64,000 nt of DNA from assembly GCA_934045075.1 (NCBI GenBank), contig OW203724.1:13937473-14001472 (forward strand), in the 5' to 3' direction. Numbering within the stretch: position 1 is the first letter of the stretch; every line of letters starts with the position of its first letter. The DNA comes from Yponomeuta sedellus. Lineage: Eukaryota > Arthropoda > Insecta > Lepidoptera > Yponomeutidae. Below are positions 23,901 through 35,200 of the stretch, piece by piece. The position numbers and the translations under genes were made by a program. The notes under the pieces are model-generated. The model was given only the letters and a program-made list of their open reading frames with translations. It was not told the origin of the DNA and searched no databases.

Positions 23901-26023
23901 TTCTCTATTGCTATTAAATATAATATTGCAGATCGACAAAGAAATGTACGGTAAGGTGCTCAGCTACATCAAGGCCGGAAAAGAGGGTGGCGCTCGCTGC
24001 GTCGCTGGCGGCGATAAAGTTGGAGACAAGGGTTACTACATTCAGCCGACAGTATTCGCAGATGTCAAAGACGATATGAAGATTGCTAAAGAAGAGGTCA
24101 GTAAACGTGGTCTTGCAACTTCAGTCCAACACTCGGTAAAATAACTGCACCACAAAACAGCAAACTTATCAAAATAACCCAATGGAAAACAGACAGAAAG
24201 TCTGAACACGAATTGTTCATTTTCTTCAGTTTCATTGTTCAGTTTCTTTTGTCCGATCGTAACCGCAAAACATCTACAGATTACCTCGTTTTTATTATCT
24301 AACGAGTTTATTTCTTTTTGTACTGCAGATTTTCGGACCGGTCCAGAGTATTCTTAAGTTTGACTCTTTCGAAGAGGTGGTGGAGCGCGCCAACGACACC
24401 AATTACGGGCTTGGGGCTGGAGTCATCACTAACGACATCACCACCGCCCTGAGCTTCGCCAAGAGCGTCCGTTCTGGATCCGTTTGGTGAGTGGACAGAT
24501 TTTTTTGCAAAACATAACCGGGTACTCGGGGCTGCAAGTGATGCAAATTACTTCAGCCAGATTTTGCTGCCTATACGTAATACAGAGTGTATTGTAAAGA
24601 GGTTCCGGGTTCGAACACCGGCTGGGGACAAAAAAAACTGCAGGTCTTGGATGTTTACATGTTTGTGATGTCGTTGTTTCTGGTTTCCACGACACAAGGT
24701 ATCCTAGTGTGGGGCCAGAAGCAATGTATGTGCCTGTATGTAAATGTTATGTTATTTCACTGATGCCGGTAAGTCGCCCATTGGCTCAGTTGGGAGAGCG
24801 TTGCTGGCACGGTTAGCCAGAGGTCGCGGGTTCGAGTCCCGGTATGGGTGGTTTTTAAAATTGTCATTAGCCCGTTAACTAGGAAGTCATTTTTTTAAGT
24901 AGTCATTGTAGATTAGGCGTCACAGTCACCGGTGAATACAGTGACGGGCTTATTACTAAACTGTCATTATTGAACGAATTATTTTCCGGAAGACACAAAC
25001 TAGGTAATGCCGTTTTTCGTGTAATAGGATCATCTCAAAGTTATACACCATTTCATCACTGTTTTCTTGAAATCTGTTTCCGATGATGATGACTTCGAAA
25101 TCATGGACCGCTATTCCTTTACTTAACCATGATACTAAAGTGAAGTAGGTCCTTTAAGTTTTACCGTTTCTTACAGGGTTAACACATACGACCATTTGCC
25201 TAGTCAAACACCTTTCGGAGGCTTCAAAGACTCAGGCTTAGGACGTGAACTGTAAGTAGATATTTTAGTTATTTGTTCATTTATGCGCGCACCCTATAAT
25301 CCAAGGTGGTAGATATAACCTTCCGTAGCACTTCCAAAGGAGCATTATTATTTATTTTAATTCTAACACTTCATGATTTTCAACGAAATTGCCAGCGCCA
25401 AATTTCGTATTTGCCGTACAAAAAAAATATTTGATACAAACTGGGCTTTGAGGCTTTCATTACTAAATGAACTTTAAGTAGAGCTTAAATATTAAGAATT
25501 CTAACACTCTAAAGGCCTGCGCAGACGAGGGACTATCCCCCGGGTACTTTTTTGTCCGTCGATATAGATCTCTTATAAATTGTGTCAAATAACGCACACG
25601 AAGGACTAAAAGTACCCCGTACAAAAATTCCCTCAAGTTACTGAAGACATCAAGAGCCCGGACTGGACAAAAGTTCGGTGTTTTCTTTTAAAACGCCTTT
25701 TCTTTTTCAACTTGTTGTAAATTACAACACAACGTACCTAATCTCAGAATATTTGTTTCTATAGCGTACGCTTCACTCAATTTCCGGGGAACAAATGACC
25801 GCACATCGTAGGCGCTGAGTCCGCGACAAGTACTCGAAGGACATTTTTAACGATTCAGGGACTTTTGTCCCTTGGAGACAAAAGTCACTCGTCTGCGCAG
25901 GCCTTAATTCTTTCAGACGTCTCCTTACATATCGTTACTTATTTCAGGGGAGAAGATGGCATCAACCAATACGTAGAGACCAAGACCGTTACCATCAATC
26001 TGCCTAAGATACCCCAGCTATGA
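14992..26023 (+). CDS. Aldh1: Aldehyde dehydrogenase, ALDH1 type, copy 2 (complete)
   Basis: Eleven exons: 14992-15021, 15328-15432, 17382-17649, 17860-17976, 20055-20242, 20932-21034, 22009-22190, 23932-24096, 24329-24486, 25177-25251, 25948-26023. They give 488 codons plus TGA, the usual length of cytosolic ALDH1 enzymes. The expected reaction is NAD(P)+-dependent oxidation of aldehydes to acids. Visible residues: Asn157 (PWNYP), Lys180 (VVKPAEQTP), FTGSTE 231-236, general base Glu256 (LELGGKSP), nucleophile Cys290 and EEIFGP 385-390. The usual GQCC is GQSCC here: Ser replaces the Cys before the nucleophile and a new Cys follows it. The N-terminus [10 protein letters not shown] shows no targeting signal. 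Every exon from the second onward equals its counterpart in copy 1 in length and phase. Introns contain several MITEs and a long inverted repeat. Confidence 0.95.
16037..16520. mobile_element. MITE with TWA-type target duplication
   Basis: The left end CGCGGCCAGTACACAGTGG and the right end CCACTGTGTACTGCGGGCT are inverted repeats that extend inward (CCCACTGCTCGCCATTGCCA against TTGGCAATGGCGAGCAGTGG). The flanks are TTA at 16034-16036 and TTA at 16521-16523, as expected for PIF/Harbinger-type elements. It is non-coding and sits in intron 2 of Aldh copy 2. Confidence 0.75.
16841..17275. mobile_element. TA-flanked MITE (CAGTCTGTTAG family), interrupted
   Basis: The ends CAGTCTGTTAGCTTTTAGAA and CTAAAAGTTAACAGACTG are inverted and flanked by TA, as for Tc1/mariner-type MITEs. 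Intact relatives of about 230 bp are at 32347-32576 and 38342-38569. This copy is split by a family A insertion at 16908-17116. Confidence 0.75.
16908..17116. repeat. Family A repeat with inverted head, nested in a MITE
   Basis: A 16-bp direct repeat GTGTAATTTATAATTA flanks it (16892-16907 and 17117-17132). The inverted part (AAACCTATTTAGAGGCTAAA, reverse tRNA-like module, CTCTGTATTACGTAC) is followed by the sense tail AGGTTTTTAAATTTG and GCACGGGTTAGTGCATTAAA ending in AAAATAAAAATA. It inserted after the surrounding MITE. Confidence 0.8.
18081..18600. repeat. Long inverted repeat in intron 4 of Aldh copy 2
   Basis: Arms of about 170 bp: GTCCAATGCTATTATAGTTC on the right is the complement of GAACTATAATAGCATTGGAC on the left, and TATACAAGGGCCTCTTGATA on the left faces ATCAAGAGGCCCTTGTATA on the right. 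The roughly 185-bp loop holds a tRNA-like fragment (GTGGGTTCGATTCTCACC) and a repeat end. Transcribed as part of the intron, it could fold into a long hairpin. Confidence 0.75.
18590..18663. repeat. Perfect 35-bp palindrome with 4-nt loop
   Basis: The left arm starts AATTACTGTAATTATTGG and ends TTCTTACCTGAAGT; loop GTGT; the right arm is its exact reverse complement over all 35 bp. It lies directly beyond the long inverted repeat at 18081-18600. Confidence 0.9.
19175..19330 (-). pseudogene. LINE relic, C-terminal fragment
   Basis: The minus-strand reading includes [20 protein letters not shown] and a following Lys-rich stretch. This resembles the terminal segment of Jockey/CR1-type ORF2 proteins, as does AFRGSFRFQATKCWNDIPPP at 47196-47275. 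It is too short for a family call. Confidence 0.5.
19438..19790 (+). repeat. CTGACCC-family fragment with tandem internal repeats
   Basis: It begins CTAGCTGACCCAGCGAACTT, a common lepidopteran repeat end. It is followed by three near-tandem copies (starting about 19534, 19626, 19710) of a unit containing ATTAGCGAAATCGGTTCAGC and GATTTGCGCTTACCAACAC. Reverse-complement relatives occur at 53139 and 53526. Confidence 0.7.
19915..20040 (+). repeat. LINE C-terminal coding end (SAYPSG family)
   Basis: AACCGGCGTGCATGCGTGC, GTTGATGAAGCGAAGGAGAT and CCTAGCCCTTCGGGATACAG match the LINE tail at 12360. It abuts the acceptor of the VVKPAEQ exon of Aldh copy 2 (exon starts at 20055). Confidence 0.5.
23395..23740 (-). 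pseudogene. LINE relic, longest copy of the SAYPSG-tail family
   Basis: The minus strand reads, with stops, [20 protein letters not shown], then [10 protein letters not shown] and, near the end, [16 protein letters not shown]. This resembles the C-terminus of RTE-like ORF2 proteins and lets the short fragments elsewhere in the window be recognised. It is antisense in intron 7 of Aldh copy 2. Confidence 0.6.
24519..24875 (+). repeat. Family A copy split by a second repeat (family C)
   Basis: Family A 5' body at 24519-24605 (CTCGGGGCTGCAAGTGATGC) and its tRNA-like part at 24752-24875 (GCTCAGTTGGGAGAGCG, CGGGTTCGAGTCCC) are separated by about 145 bp. That insert contains ACTGCAGGTCTTGGATGTTT and GTGTGGGGCCAGAAGCAATG. 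It is also found at 28860-29045 and is called family C here. Confidence 0.65.
25513..25904. mobile_element. MITE, 392 bp, TAA target duplication
   Basis: The ends AGGCCTGCGCAGACGAG and CTCGTCTGCGCAGGCCT are exact inverted repeats. TAA is duplicated at 25510-25512 and 25905-25907, pointing to a PIF/Harbinger-type non-autonomous element. It ends 43 bp before the last exon of Aldh copy 2. Confidence 0.8.
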
Positions 26024-26216
26024 AAACCGAAACAACACTCGATTACATAGCAACATATATTTGTACTTCAAAGCCGAACTTATGAAATTTATGTCTTTAT
26101 AAGAACCCATCGTACTGTCCATCAACAAAATATTCTCTGTATCAATGTTATGTATTCCTTTTTTAAATATTGTTATTACTTTTTCTACCTGAAAAGTAAA
26201 ATATAACGTTACTTAC
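26024..26216. other. Gap between convergent Aldh copy 2 and the lipase fragment
   Basis: 193 bp of AT-rich sequence between the Aldh stop codon and the donor of the last recognisable lipase exon. No canonical AATAAA for Aldh copy 2 was seen. No further lipase coding was found on the minus strand here. Confidence 0.5.
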
Positions 26217-29200
26217 CAACGATTTTGTACTGCTTTTCCGAGAGGTGGTTGGATATCATCCCACATATGTGCGCTCCCAGAGAGTGTCCTACGCAGGTGA
26301 TCTTGCGAGCTAGGGCTCCTGCCTGAGTGATGTAGGAGTACAGCTGGGCTGTGCACTGCGCTGCTAATCTGGAAACATATCAGCAGAACTTGAATTTTTA
26401 ATTTGATAAGGAATTATTACTAAAAGCTTTAGGTTAGGTCAGTGATAGGTATAGTGGTAGGTACTTATTTACAATTTTATCTTCTTGAGGTTCAATGTAA
26501 TCTTTGTGGGTATTTAATTTGGAAACTCCACTCTAAGGCCCACTTGCGTCAGCCCGAGTTAGCTCATTTAACTTGAGTTAACCGGTTAAATCGATCATTT
26601 TGCATACAATATGATCGAGTTAACCGGTTAAATCGATAATTTCGCATACAAAATGATCGAGTTAACCGGTTAAATCGATAATTTCGCATACAAAATCATC
26701 GAGTTAACCGGTTAAATCGATCATTTCGCATACAAAATGATCGAGTTAACCGGTTAAATCGATCATTTCGCATACAAAATTATCGAGTTAACCGGTTAAC
26801 TCGAGTTAAATGAACTAACCCGCGCTGACGCAAGTGAGCCTTCCTGTACAGTCGACAGTAAATCAGTAAGCCGCTACATTTTCATTGCAATTTAATGACC
26901 CCGTGACGTAACTGAGTGAAGTGCACGCATGTAAAATATGATGTGCTACCGACTGTAGCTAGGAAAAAAATGAATCTCAATAGCCACTAGATAGGTTTTA
27001 TGCCAATCTTACAGGATATAAAGTACACACTCGTATTGTATCTAATTCCCATACTTACAGTATAATATACTATAATTTTTAGTAGGTTCGATTTTTATGA
27101 CAAAAATGTGTTCCCAAATTGTATTATAGCCAACAGCACACATTGGTACTTACCTCATATTATTCAGCGACGAGAGATAGCAAGGAAACGTGGTTAGCTG
27201 CGACCAGTCCACCATGAACACATTGTAGTCCTTCCGGGACAGGTATGCTGGAAACATCATTGAAGCCGTCATTAGGTTATTGCTTTAGCATCCATTATTT
27301 CTACCTACTTACACGGGGTTTGTACAAAACGTTCGGTGAAACTTAAGGGCATTTTCCCGTAAATACAAAGAACTATCGTCAAAATTTCCAACTTTTTATA
27401 CATTTACTTAACTGGGTGGATCAAGGAGACTGTTGCAGGATGATCTCGACCAATGAATGCTGGAGTGCGCTGGGGTGGCCCCATAGAGATCTGGACCGAG
27501 TGAGGGAGGCCTTTGCCCAGCAGTGGGACACAAAGCGCTTTGTAAAAAACATCGTAGAGAATACAACGGTATAAATTACGACAAGAATATACGAGTACAG
27601 TGCTACACAAGAAATAAGTCTCGCGGATGTACCTACGCAGATGACCAAATTTTGGATGTGCGGCAAGTTGATCGACCAATCAGATAGTTTCATTTTATGG
27701 CAGGCCGCGCGCCTTTGTTGCTATTGGTTGATTCAACGTCATCGATGCAGGTGACTATTAGTTTGGCAATATTAGCGTGAGCGAAATAGGTAGCTCTACT
27801 GCGGCAATCAATTCTGCACCTTAACCGTATCGGTTAAAGATCATGTTGAATGTACTTATAGCTTCGGGTACTTTCGTTACACTTCTTCCTAGTCTGCGCG
27901 AACGTAGATTCCCGAAGGGACTTTTATGATGTGTAGTACTGTACGTACCTACATAAAGTACAACGTAAGTAATTAACAACCACTATCCATCATCACATCC
28001 ACAACCACAATCAATTCACTAAGGTTAAGCAACATGCGCGGTTAGGTGCTGGATGGGTGACTACCGCTAGTGGCATTTTTTCCGAGCGCTTCCGTGCTTC
28101 GCAAGGTACGTTAAGCCGTTATTGCCGGCTGTCACGTAGGTAATGCAGTCGTTAAGCCAAGTGAGAGGCCTTATGGGCGGCTTGAAAACTTCTGACATTA
28201 AGGCCCGCCACTGTCTTACAATCCTCCACCAAACCGGACTTGGCCCCCTTGGTGGAGCATGGCCTAGCCTTCCTTGGATGCAGGAAGAGACCCGTGCCCC
28301 AGCAGTGGGGGCATACAAAGGGTTAATATCAATTAACAACCAATTTGTCGGTATCGATATAAAAATTAAACGGTATAAAACGAGGTACCTAAAAGTGGCA
28401 TGCGGTGGAGGAGGCCCATTTCTCTCGAATGAATGTGAATAAATTGACTAACAGAATGGATTGATGAATCCAACCATACTCACTTTTATAATGGTAGGAT
28501 TCTTAGTGTAGATTTTGAAGTCGCTGACGATAACACCTTCTCCCACCCAGGGAAGAAAAAGCTTCTATTTTTATTCACTTAGGAACGCCACAACGCCGTT
28601 ACATATCAACCAATATTCAATGCCAATAGTACACAGTACGGTCATGTGCACTTACGAGTACATGTATGCACCTCAGTACCTTGTCAAAGTCAAAATAGTC
28701 AATTTCCCATACAAGGCTAAAAGGGGTTAATGCGACAAGGTTCTAACGTGTTTACATGTTAGTGTACGCGATTGCACACCATTTATACTGCGTTTTCGAA
28801 TAATGTCACTGGTTCAAGAAAAATTGCACAGACGACTTCTGTGGGGCAGCGGTATCTGCCATCTGCTGCATCAGCGCATCTGCCTACCATGCGAGTGGTC
28901 CCGGGTTCGATCCCCGGCTGGTGACAAAAAAGAAAAGCGCAGGTCTTGGATGTTTACATGTTTGTGATGTCGCTGTTTCTGGTACCCACGACACAGGCTG
29001 TCCTAGTGTGGGGCCAGAAGCAATGTATGTGCCAGCATTTAAATTTTATAAATGTTATATTCCTCACCGTCCCTTATGAAGGTCATCGGGTTTTTCGAAT
29101 AGGTGCCGTTGAAGCCGTGGATGATGAGCACGTTCTTCCGCCTGGGGCTCCAGCCGTATACCTCGAGCAAGTCCCTGTGTCTCACGTCCACCCACTGCTT

Positions 29201-32200
29201 GAACCGCCTTTCCCTGTCCACATACATCTGACATTCAATTTCATAACTAGAGAGAACATTTACTCATTTCTGCAGTTTATCAGGTTTATTTATGTCTGTA
29301 TTACGTCATAGAAATTGTTAGGTACCTAAAACGGAAAAAATCTTCATCGTTCCAGCAGAAATAAAGGAATACGATCTAAGGCTACCAAAATATTCATGTG
29401 AAAAGAGGGAAAAGTTCAATGCTAAGTAATAATGGAACAAATTTAAAAACCTATTTAGAGGCTAAAAATTTCACCCATGCCGGGATTCGAACCCGCAACC
29501 TCTGGCTATCCGTGCCAGCGCTCTACCAATTGAGCCAATGGGCGACTCACGGCATCAGTGAAATTTCGAACCTCTTTACACTATTCTCTGTATTACGTAC
29601 GTATTTAAATTTGTTCCTTAGCACGGGTTAGTGCATTAAAAATAAAAATAGTATAATAATGGAACAACAAAACCGACGTCCTAAACTACAATTCACTATT
29701 GTCAGTTAAGAAAGAATACATTGTGCTCATTTCTTATACTTGGAAAGTAGTGTTGTTTTGATCTGATTATTGGGTGGAAAATACTGCTTCCCTCCATAAA
29801 GAGGGAAAAACTCATTAAATTACTTCACACCTAAATACCTCGGGAATTGATTCTTTCGACCCTTGGTAAACAATCTACTTTTTTTATTTCAGGCTTGCGA
29901 CTGTCGCTAGGCTTTTTCTGATATTGTGATAAATACTTTAGTTGTAACCAAATCTAATTATATCCCGCAGAGAGAGGTTTGATGTCTACGTTTTGAGATT
30001 TAAAAGGATCCGTTAACAATTATCTAAGAATACCGTAGGTATGTACTGTGCTTCTGAATAAGTTAATAATTTCTTCGGTTAGCATAGAATATGTTATTTT
30101 GTTTTTGCTCTATGTTAAAAACTGTAACATGGATATAGTTATTGATAGATAGAGAACACTTTATTGCTCCAGAAAAAAGAATAATATAAAATAATAGTAT
30201 ACAAATACCAATAAATCTAATTAAATAATATATGTGCATATAACATGTACCAGAGTTACTATGCAGATTATTAGTCTAGCCACTTACCTAAGTACAACTA
30301 CAAATAATAGAAACCAGATAATTGCGAGACGCGCTCTCGTGCCGAACTGAATAAAAGGGAACGCATGTTTGTGACGTAATATTACATCTACTGTAGGAGA
30401 CGGAACCTGGTTTGACCCTGACTTTTTTTCATCTTCGCCTGGATTATTATTGTTTCTTCATTAATAAATCGGTAATAAGCGATTACATTGAGTAAGTAAG
30501 TAATTTGTGACTTAAAAGACTTATACTAGACTATAACAAAATTTTGACACACATGTTTTGGTTTATAATTAAAATTATTGAGCATCCGCTGCTGTGCTAG
30601 GCTCATCACCTGTAATAACACCTGTATTACAGCAGACAGCGCCTTCTTTCTCCGTTTACAAACCGTTTACCGTTTAAAAACAAAAGTATTTAAGGAAAAG
30701 TTTTCAGTGTTAATTGTCCTCCCTCTATGTGTGTGAGTAAAAAAAAATATAAATGTGAATGCGTGAGTGCGTATGAGTGTGTGAGTGTGTGTAAGTGTGT
30801 GAGTTTGGCAGAGAGAGGGTGAGTACTACTGCCAAAAATGAGTACTAATATTTTTTATAAATAAGGTGATATTAAGATGAAATAATTATATGCCTATATT
30901 GTTATCCCTAATATACAGGAAAACCACGAGGGAGGCCTATGTCCTGCAGTGGGCGTCAAAGGCTGGTAATGATGATGATGATGACAAGTAATTCTATGAC
31001 TGCTTGACACGCAATCCACGCACGGATGGAGCGTCTAAAGTCTACCTTATTTACGATGAGTGAAAATGTCAACTTACGGTGTGTATAAGAAAAAGTTGAT
31101 TTCCTTATCCGGGCATTTCCACTCTCTCTTCATGACACATCTCCAATATCGGAAGTCGATCATGGGCATTAAGCTCGCCTCCGCGTTTGATGCTGAAACC
31201 AAGAGTGACTATAACAGAAAAACAACAGACCAATGCATATGGGTATTTCCCTAAAATAAATTGTTCTGTTATATTTTTTTTGTTTGAGGAAAAAGATAAT
31301 TTTGAGAGCCTGGGCTGAATATTTCGATTTGGGCTGCCGTAATAAATTCTTAAAGCGAAAAAACGAAGCAGTAGTACGTCATGCATGGACATACTCGTAC
31401 GTCATAAACCTTACGAGTTGTCAATTTCTAATGATACCGTGGACCGATACAAGTTCTTTAAATAAACAAGATCGATAAAACTCTTCAAATAAACAATACT
31501 AAAAAGACTACTAATCAGTACAAATGCAAAAGATATATTATAGATATTTTTTTTATATTAGACCTTCTTTCATTCACGTGTGAAACTAACGTCAGGAGTT
31601 CCATTTCGTAAAACACTTAAATTCACAAAAACACTAGAAAAAAGTGAATATTATTAATTTATTATTTTTAAATAGTTATAATTTTTATTTTTAATGCACT
31701 AACCCGTGCTAAGGACAATTTTAAAAACCTATTTAGAGGCTAAAAATTCCACCCATGCCGGGTGGAATTTTGCCGACATCTGGCTGAAGTAGATTGCATC
31801 ACTTACTGTCGCTGCCTGTACGTAATACAGAGAATAGTGTAAAGAGGTTCGAAATTTCACTGATGCCGGTGAGTCGCCCATTAGCTCAGTTGGATAGAGC
31901 GCTGGCACGGATAGCCAGAGGTCGCGGGTTCGAATCCCGGCATGGGTGGAATTTTTAGCCTCTAAATAGGTTTTTAAAATTTTTAAATAGGTTTTTAAAA
32001 TTGTCCTTAGCACGGGTTAGTGCATTAAAAATAATATAATCATGTGGGTACAGCGAAATCATTCCGATGTAAAACCTAACTGCAAAGTAGGTACCCGGGG
32101 CTGCAAGTGATGCAAATTACTTCAACCAGATGTTGCTACCTGTACGTAATACAGAGAGTATTGTAAAGAGGTTCGAAATTTCACTGATGCCAATAAGTCG

Positions 32201-35200
32201 CCCATTAGCTCAGTTGGGGGAGCGCTGGCACGGTTAGCTAGAGGTCACGGGTTCGAGTCCCGGCATGGGTGGAATTTTTAGCCTCTAAATAGGTTTTTAT
32301 AAATGTAACATTATCTTTACGGACCTTACACCTTTAAAATGAAGTACAGTCTGTTAGCTTTTAGAATATACCTCGGAATTTAGAGTAAGCTTCGGTTTTC
32401 GCCGAAAGCAAACGAGTGCCGAAAGCACTACTTCCTGTCCTATATAAAACTTTTCTTCACTATTTTGAAAAGTTAAGTAAAATTAAGTGTCATATTAGTT
32501 CCGATATTTCTATTGCACGAATATATCCGATTCTATCCGATAGTAGCCGAGATATATTCTAAAAGCTAACAGACTGTACCTATAATTTGTAAGTATTGTC
32601 AATATTTAGAATAATAACCATTCTATTTACATTCAAGCAGTAGGCAACGACTTCTTTTCATCACAAATACCTACCGATGTTATTTTGATTTTTAAAAGAT
32701 ATCACAAAGATAGGAGACACGTTTTTTTTTATTTTCTGAACACACGTTCTTATTATATTTTTATTTTTAAAGTTTAAAATATTTTTACCGGAAGTGAAGA
32801 AACAACGAAGCTCACAGTTATGTTTTTCTTTGCTTAACATCCTAAAAAAACATTTGTGAAATGTCATTTTAGTATTGCAAAGACGACAACTTTTTTGAAT
32901 CCAAATCTCAAAATGGTTTACGAATTAGAGCTCGATACAATTTTGAAAAAATGACAATTGCAAGTCTATTTATGTTAGAGCGTAGAATTGAATAGTGTGT
33001 TTACGCTTGAATTGTAACAGTATAAGTATAGTGATATTATCAGAATTGTTAACCAGCAGAGCAAATAATTGCTCTTGTGATTCGAAGTCTTGTATAACTA
33101 GGTAGGTACAATACTGAATTCATCTGAAAGTTTTCTCGTTTCCCCGTTATTTATCCAGTAAGGAGGCCACGATGGTTAACTCTTGAGGTGTCGATTTCCC
33201 TGGTAGTTTACAGCAGGTCAACCTTTACATTTTTGTTCGCGCAGTCATCCTTAACGTAACTGTTGTTACGTTATACGACGTTTATTACGTCCTTACTTGG
33301 TTACCATAACACAGGGTATCCTAGTTTGGGACCAGCATAATAATTGTGTTTTGTAGAAGTTATTTACTGTACATATTTCATTTACTACAGTTTTGGCATT
33401 AAAATCCGTTAATTTACTTAGTTAACATTTCGAATATTTTCGGAAATGTTTTTAAGTTAGGTTAAATTAATGTTGATGGACTGGTTAACTTAGGTTTAAT
33501 TTCTTCAAGGTCGTTATTTGTTAATCCGATACCTGCTTTTTACCCAAAAGAAACCTTACAAACCTTCTCGCGCCTAGAAAAACACGTTCTGACAAGAGTA
33601 AAGCTCAGTCTTGTCAAAATGTGACTAGACATGAAATCTAGCAGGAAACAGATATTCTGCTATACTCTCAAGTGCTGCAATTGAACGTCTTTTAGTACGG
33701 GAATTTTTTTTCTAAGCGCTAAAACTTGAACATAAAGGCAGACCACACGTATACGTCATGGATTGTGCGTCAACAAATATTTTGGATTTATCAAGGATGT
33801 GATTTATCCATGAAGCTGAATTCTGATTGACATCTTACCTCGTGATATTTTCCTTTGTATAGCTGTTTTTTCTATTGATGCCAAAAATATCTAGATTTCT
33901 ACGTTTTATTGTGAGGTCGAATCTCATACTTGAGAGGAGTAGAGTCATCTATGGGAACCAAACCTTATTAATATCGATAACGCGCAGATAAATGAAGTAA
34001 GCTGCCTACAATGACAATTGTTTGTTTTAGTAAGATATTTACGATAAAATATATCATCGTATCGATTGTAACACATCGCTAGTGCTGCTCTTACATCCGA
34101 AACGTTCTCGGTTCGATAAAGAGGTTTTTTTCTACACTACTTACATTTATGAGTTTATAGACATTTATACCACTTACTGACTCACTGAAATGAAGGAAAA
34201 CGTCGTGACGAAACCTAGTGAGTTAGCCTATTACTATCTCTCTCTGTGAGAAGATCTGTATGACATGTGGTAGTATGTTAAAATATTAAGGCGCTCATGT
34301 TATATGAGATAAAAGAGAGAAATTTTATCAATCTTTCATTAAGTATTAAAAAAAAACAATTAAAATATTGAAACGCTTAGGTAACGATTTTTTTTTAATT
34401 TGGTGATTACAAGAATTTACATGCTTCCTATTTCCCTAAAAATATTTTAATTTATGAATTAGAAAGTGACCTATTGCGAAGTCGCCAATGTTACGATGCT
34501 AAAAGCAAAATATTTTCGCCATTAAAGAATGAGTTTAGATAGATAATAAATAAACAGAAAACCCGCTCATCCGGTTTAATACTTATTTCAGAATAACACC
34601 GAGCTAGTAACACTAAGTTGAGCAATGCAAAAACTAGCAAAAACGGTCTTACTTTTTTGGGTTTAAATAAGACATATTTTTTATACGTAGGGGATGAGTA
34701 AGTCAGAAAGAGGTTAAAATTAACAGCCCCAGGCAAGGCTTTTCGTACGCTTTTCCACACGTATCACGGCTTTTCATCAGACAAGCATTTATTGTTATTC
34801 CCAAAACAAGATCTCAACCGACATAATATATGATACAGATGTATGGCCGGTCTTTACTATGTAGAAAGACTTACAGTTTTAATGATAATAATAATGACAA
34901 GATGAACCTTTAGAAATGGAATTAGTTGAAAATTAGATTAATGAATAAATTTGTATCAAATCTAATCTAAACATTTGTGGTTTTTCAGCACTATTCATGC
35001 ATGTGTAGGTAATTGGGGTGACCCTCTCCAAGACATGCTTGGCTCCCCATAAGCCTGTGGTTAGTGGGGTGTGGTCTAATCACCTTGGCTGATCAGGCTT
35101 CGTGACATATTGTTAATTAGTTAACCGTTATACACTGAATAATTGCAGAAGATACCAAATGATTACTAGAGTAATTTACTCTGCTAAAATAACAACCAGG

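Noticed and set aside
28488..28560. Extra lipase exon on the minus strand (LPWVGEGVIVSDFKIYTKNP)
   Set aside because: It looks exon-like, with a GTGAGT donor and a vaguely lipase-like peptide. But it lies between exons 3 and 4, which join perfectly without it (RD-A-YLSRKDYNVF), and it has no place in the family order.
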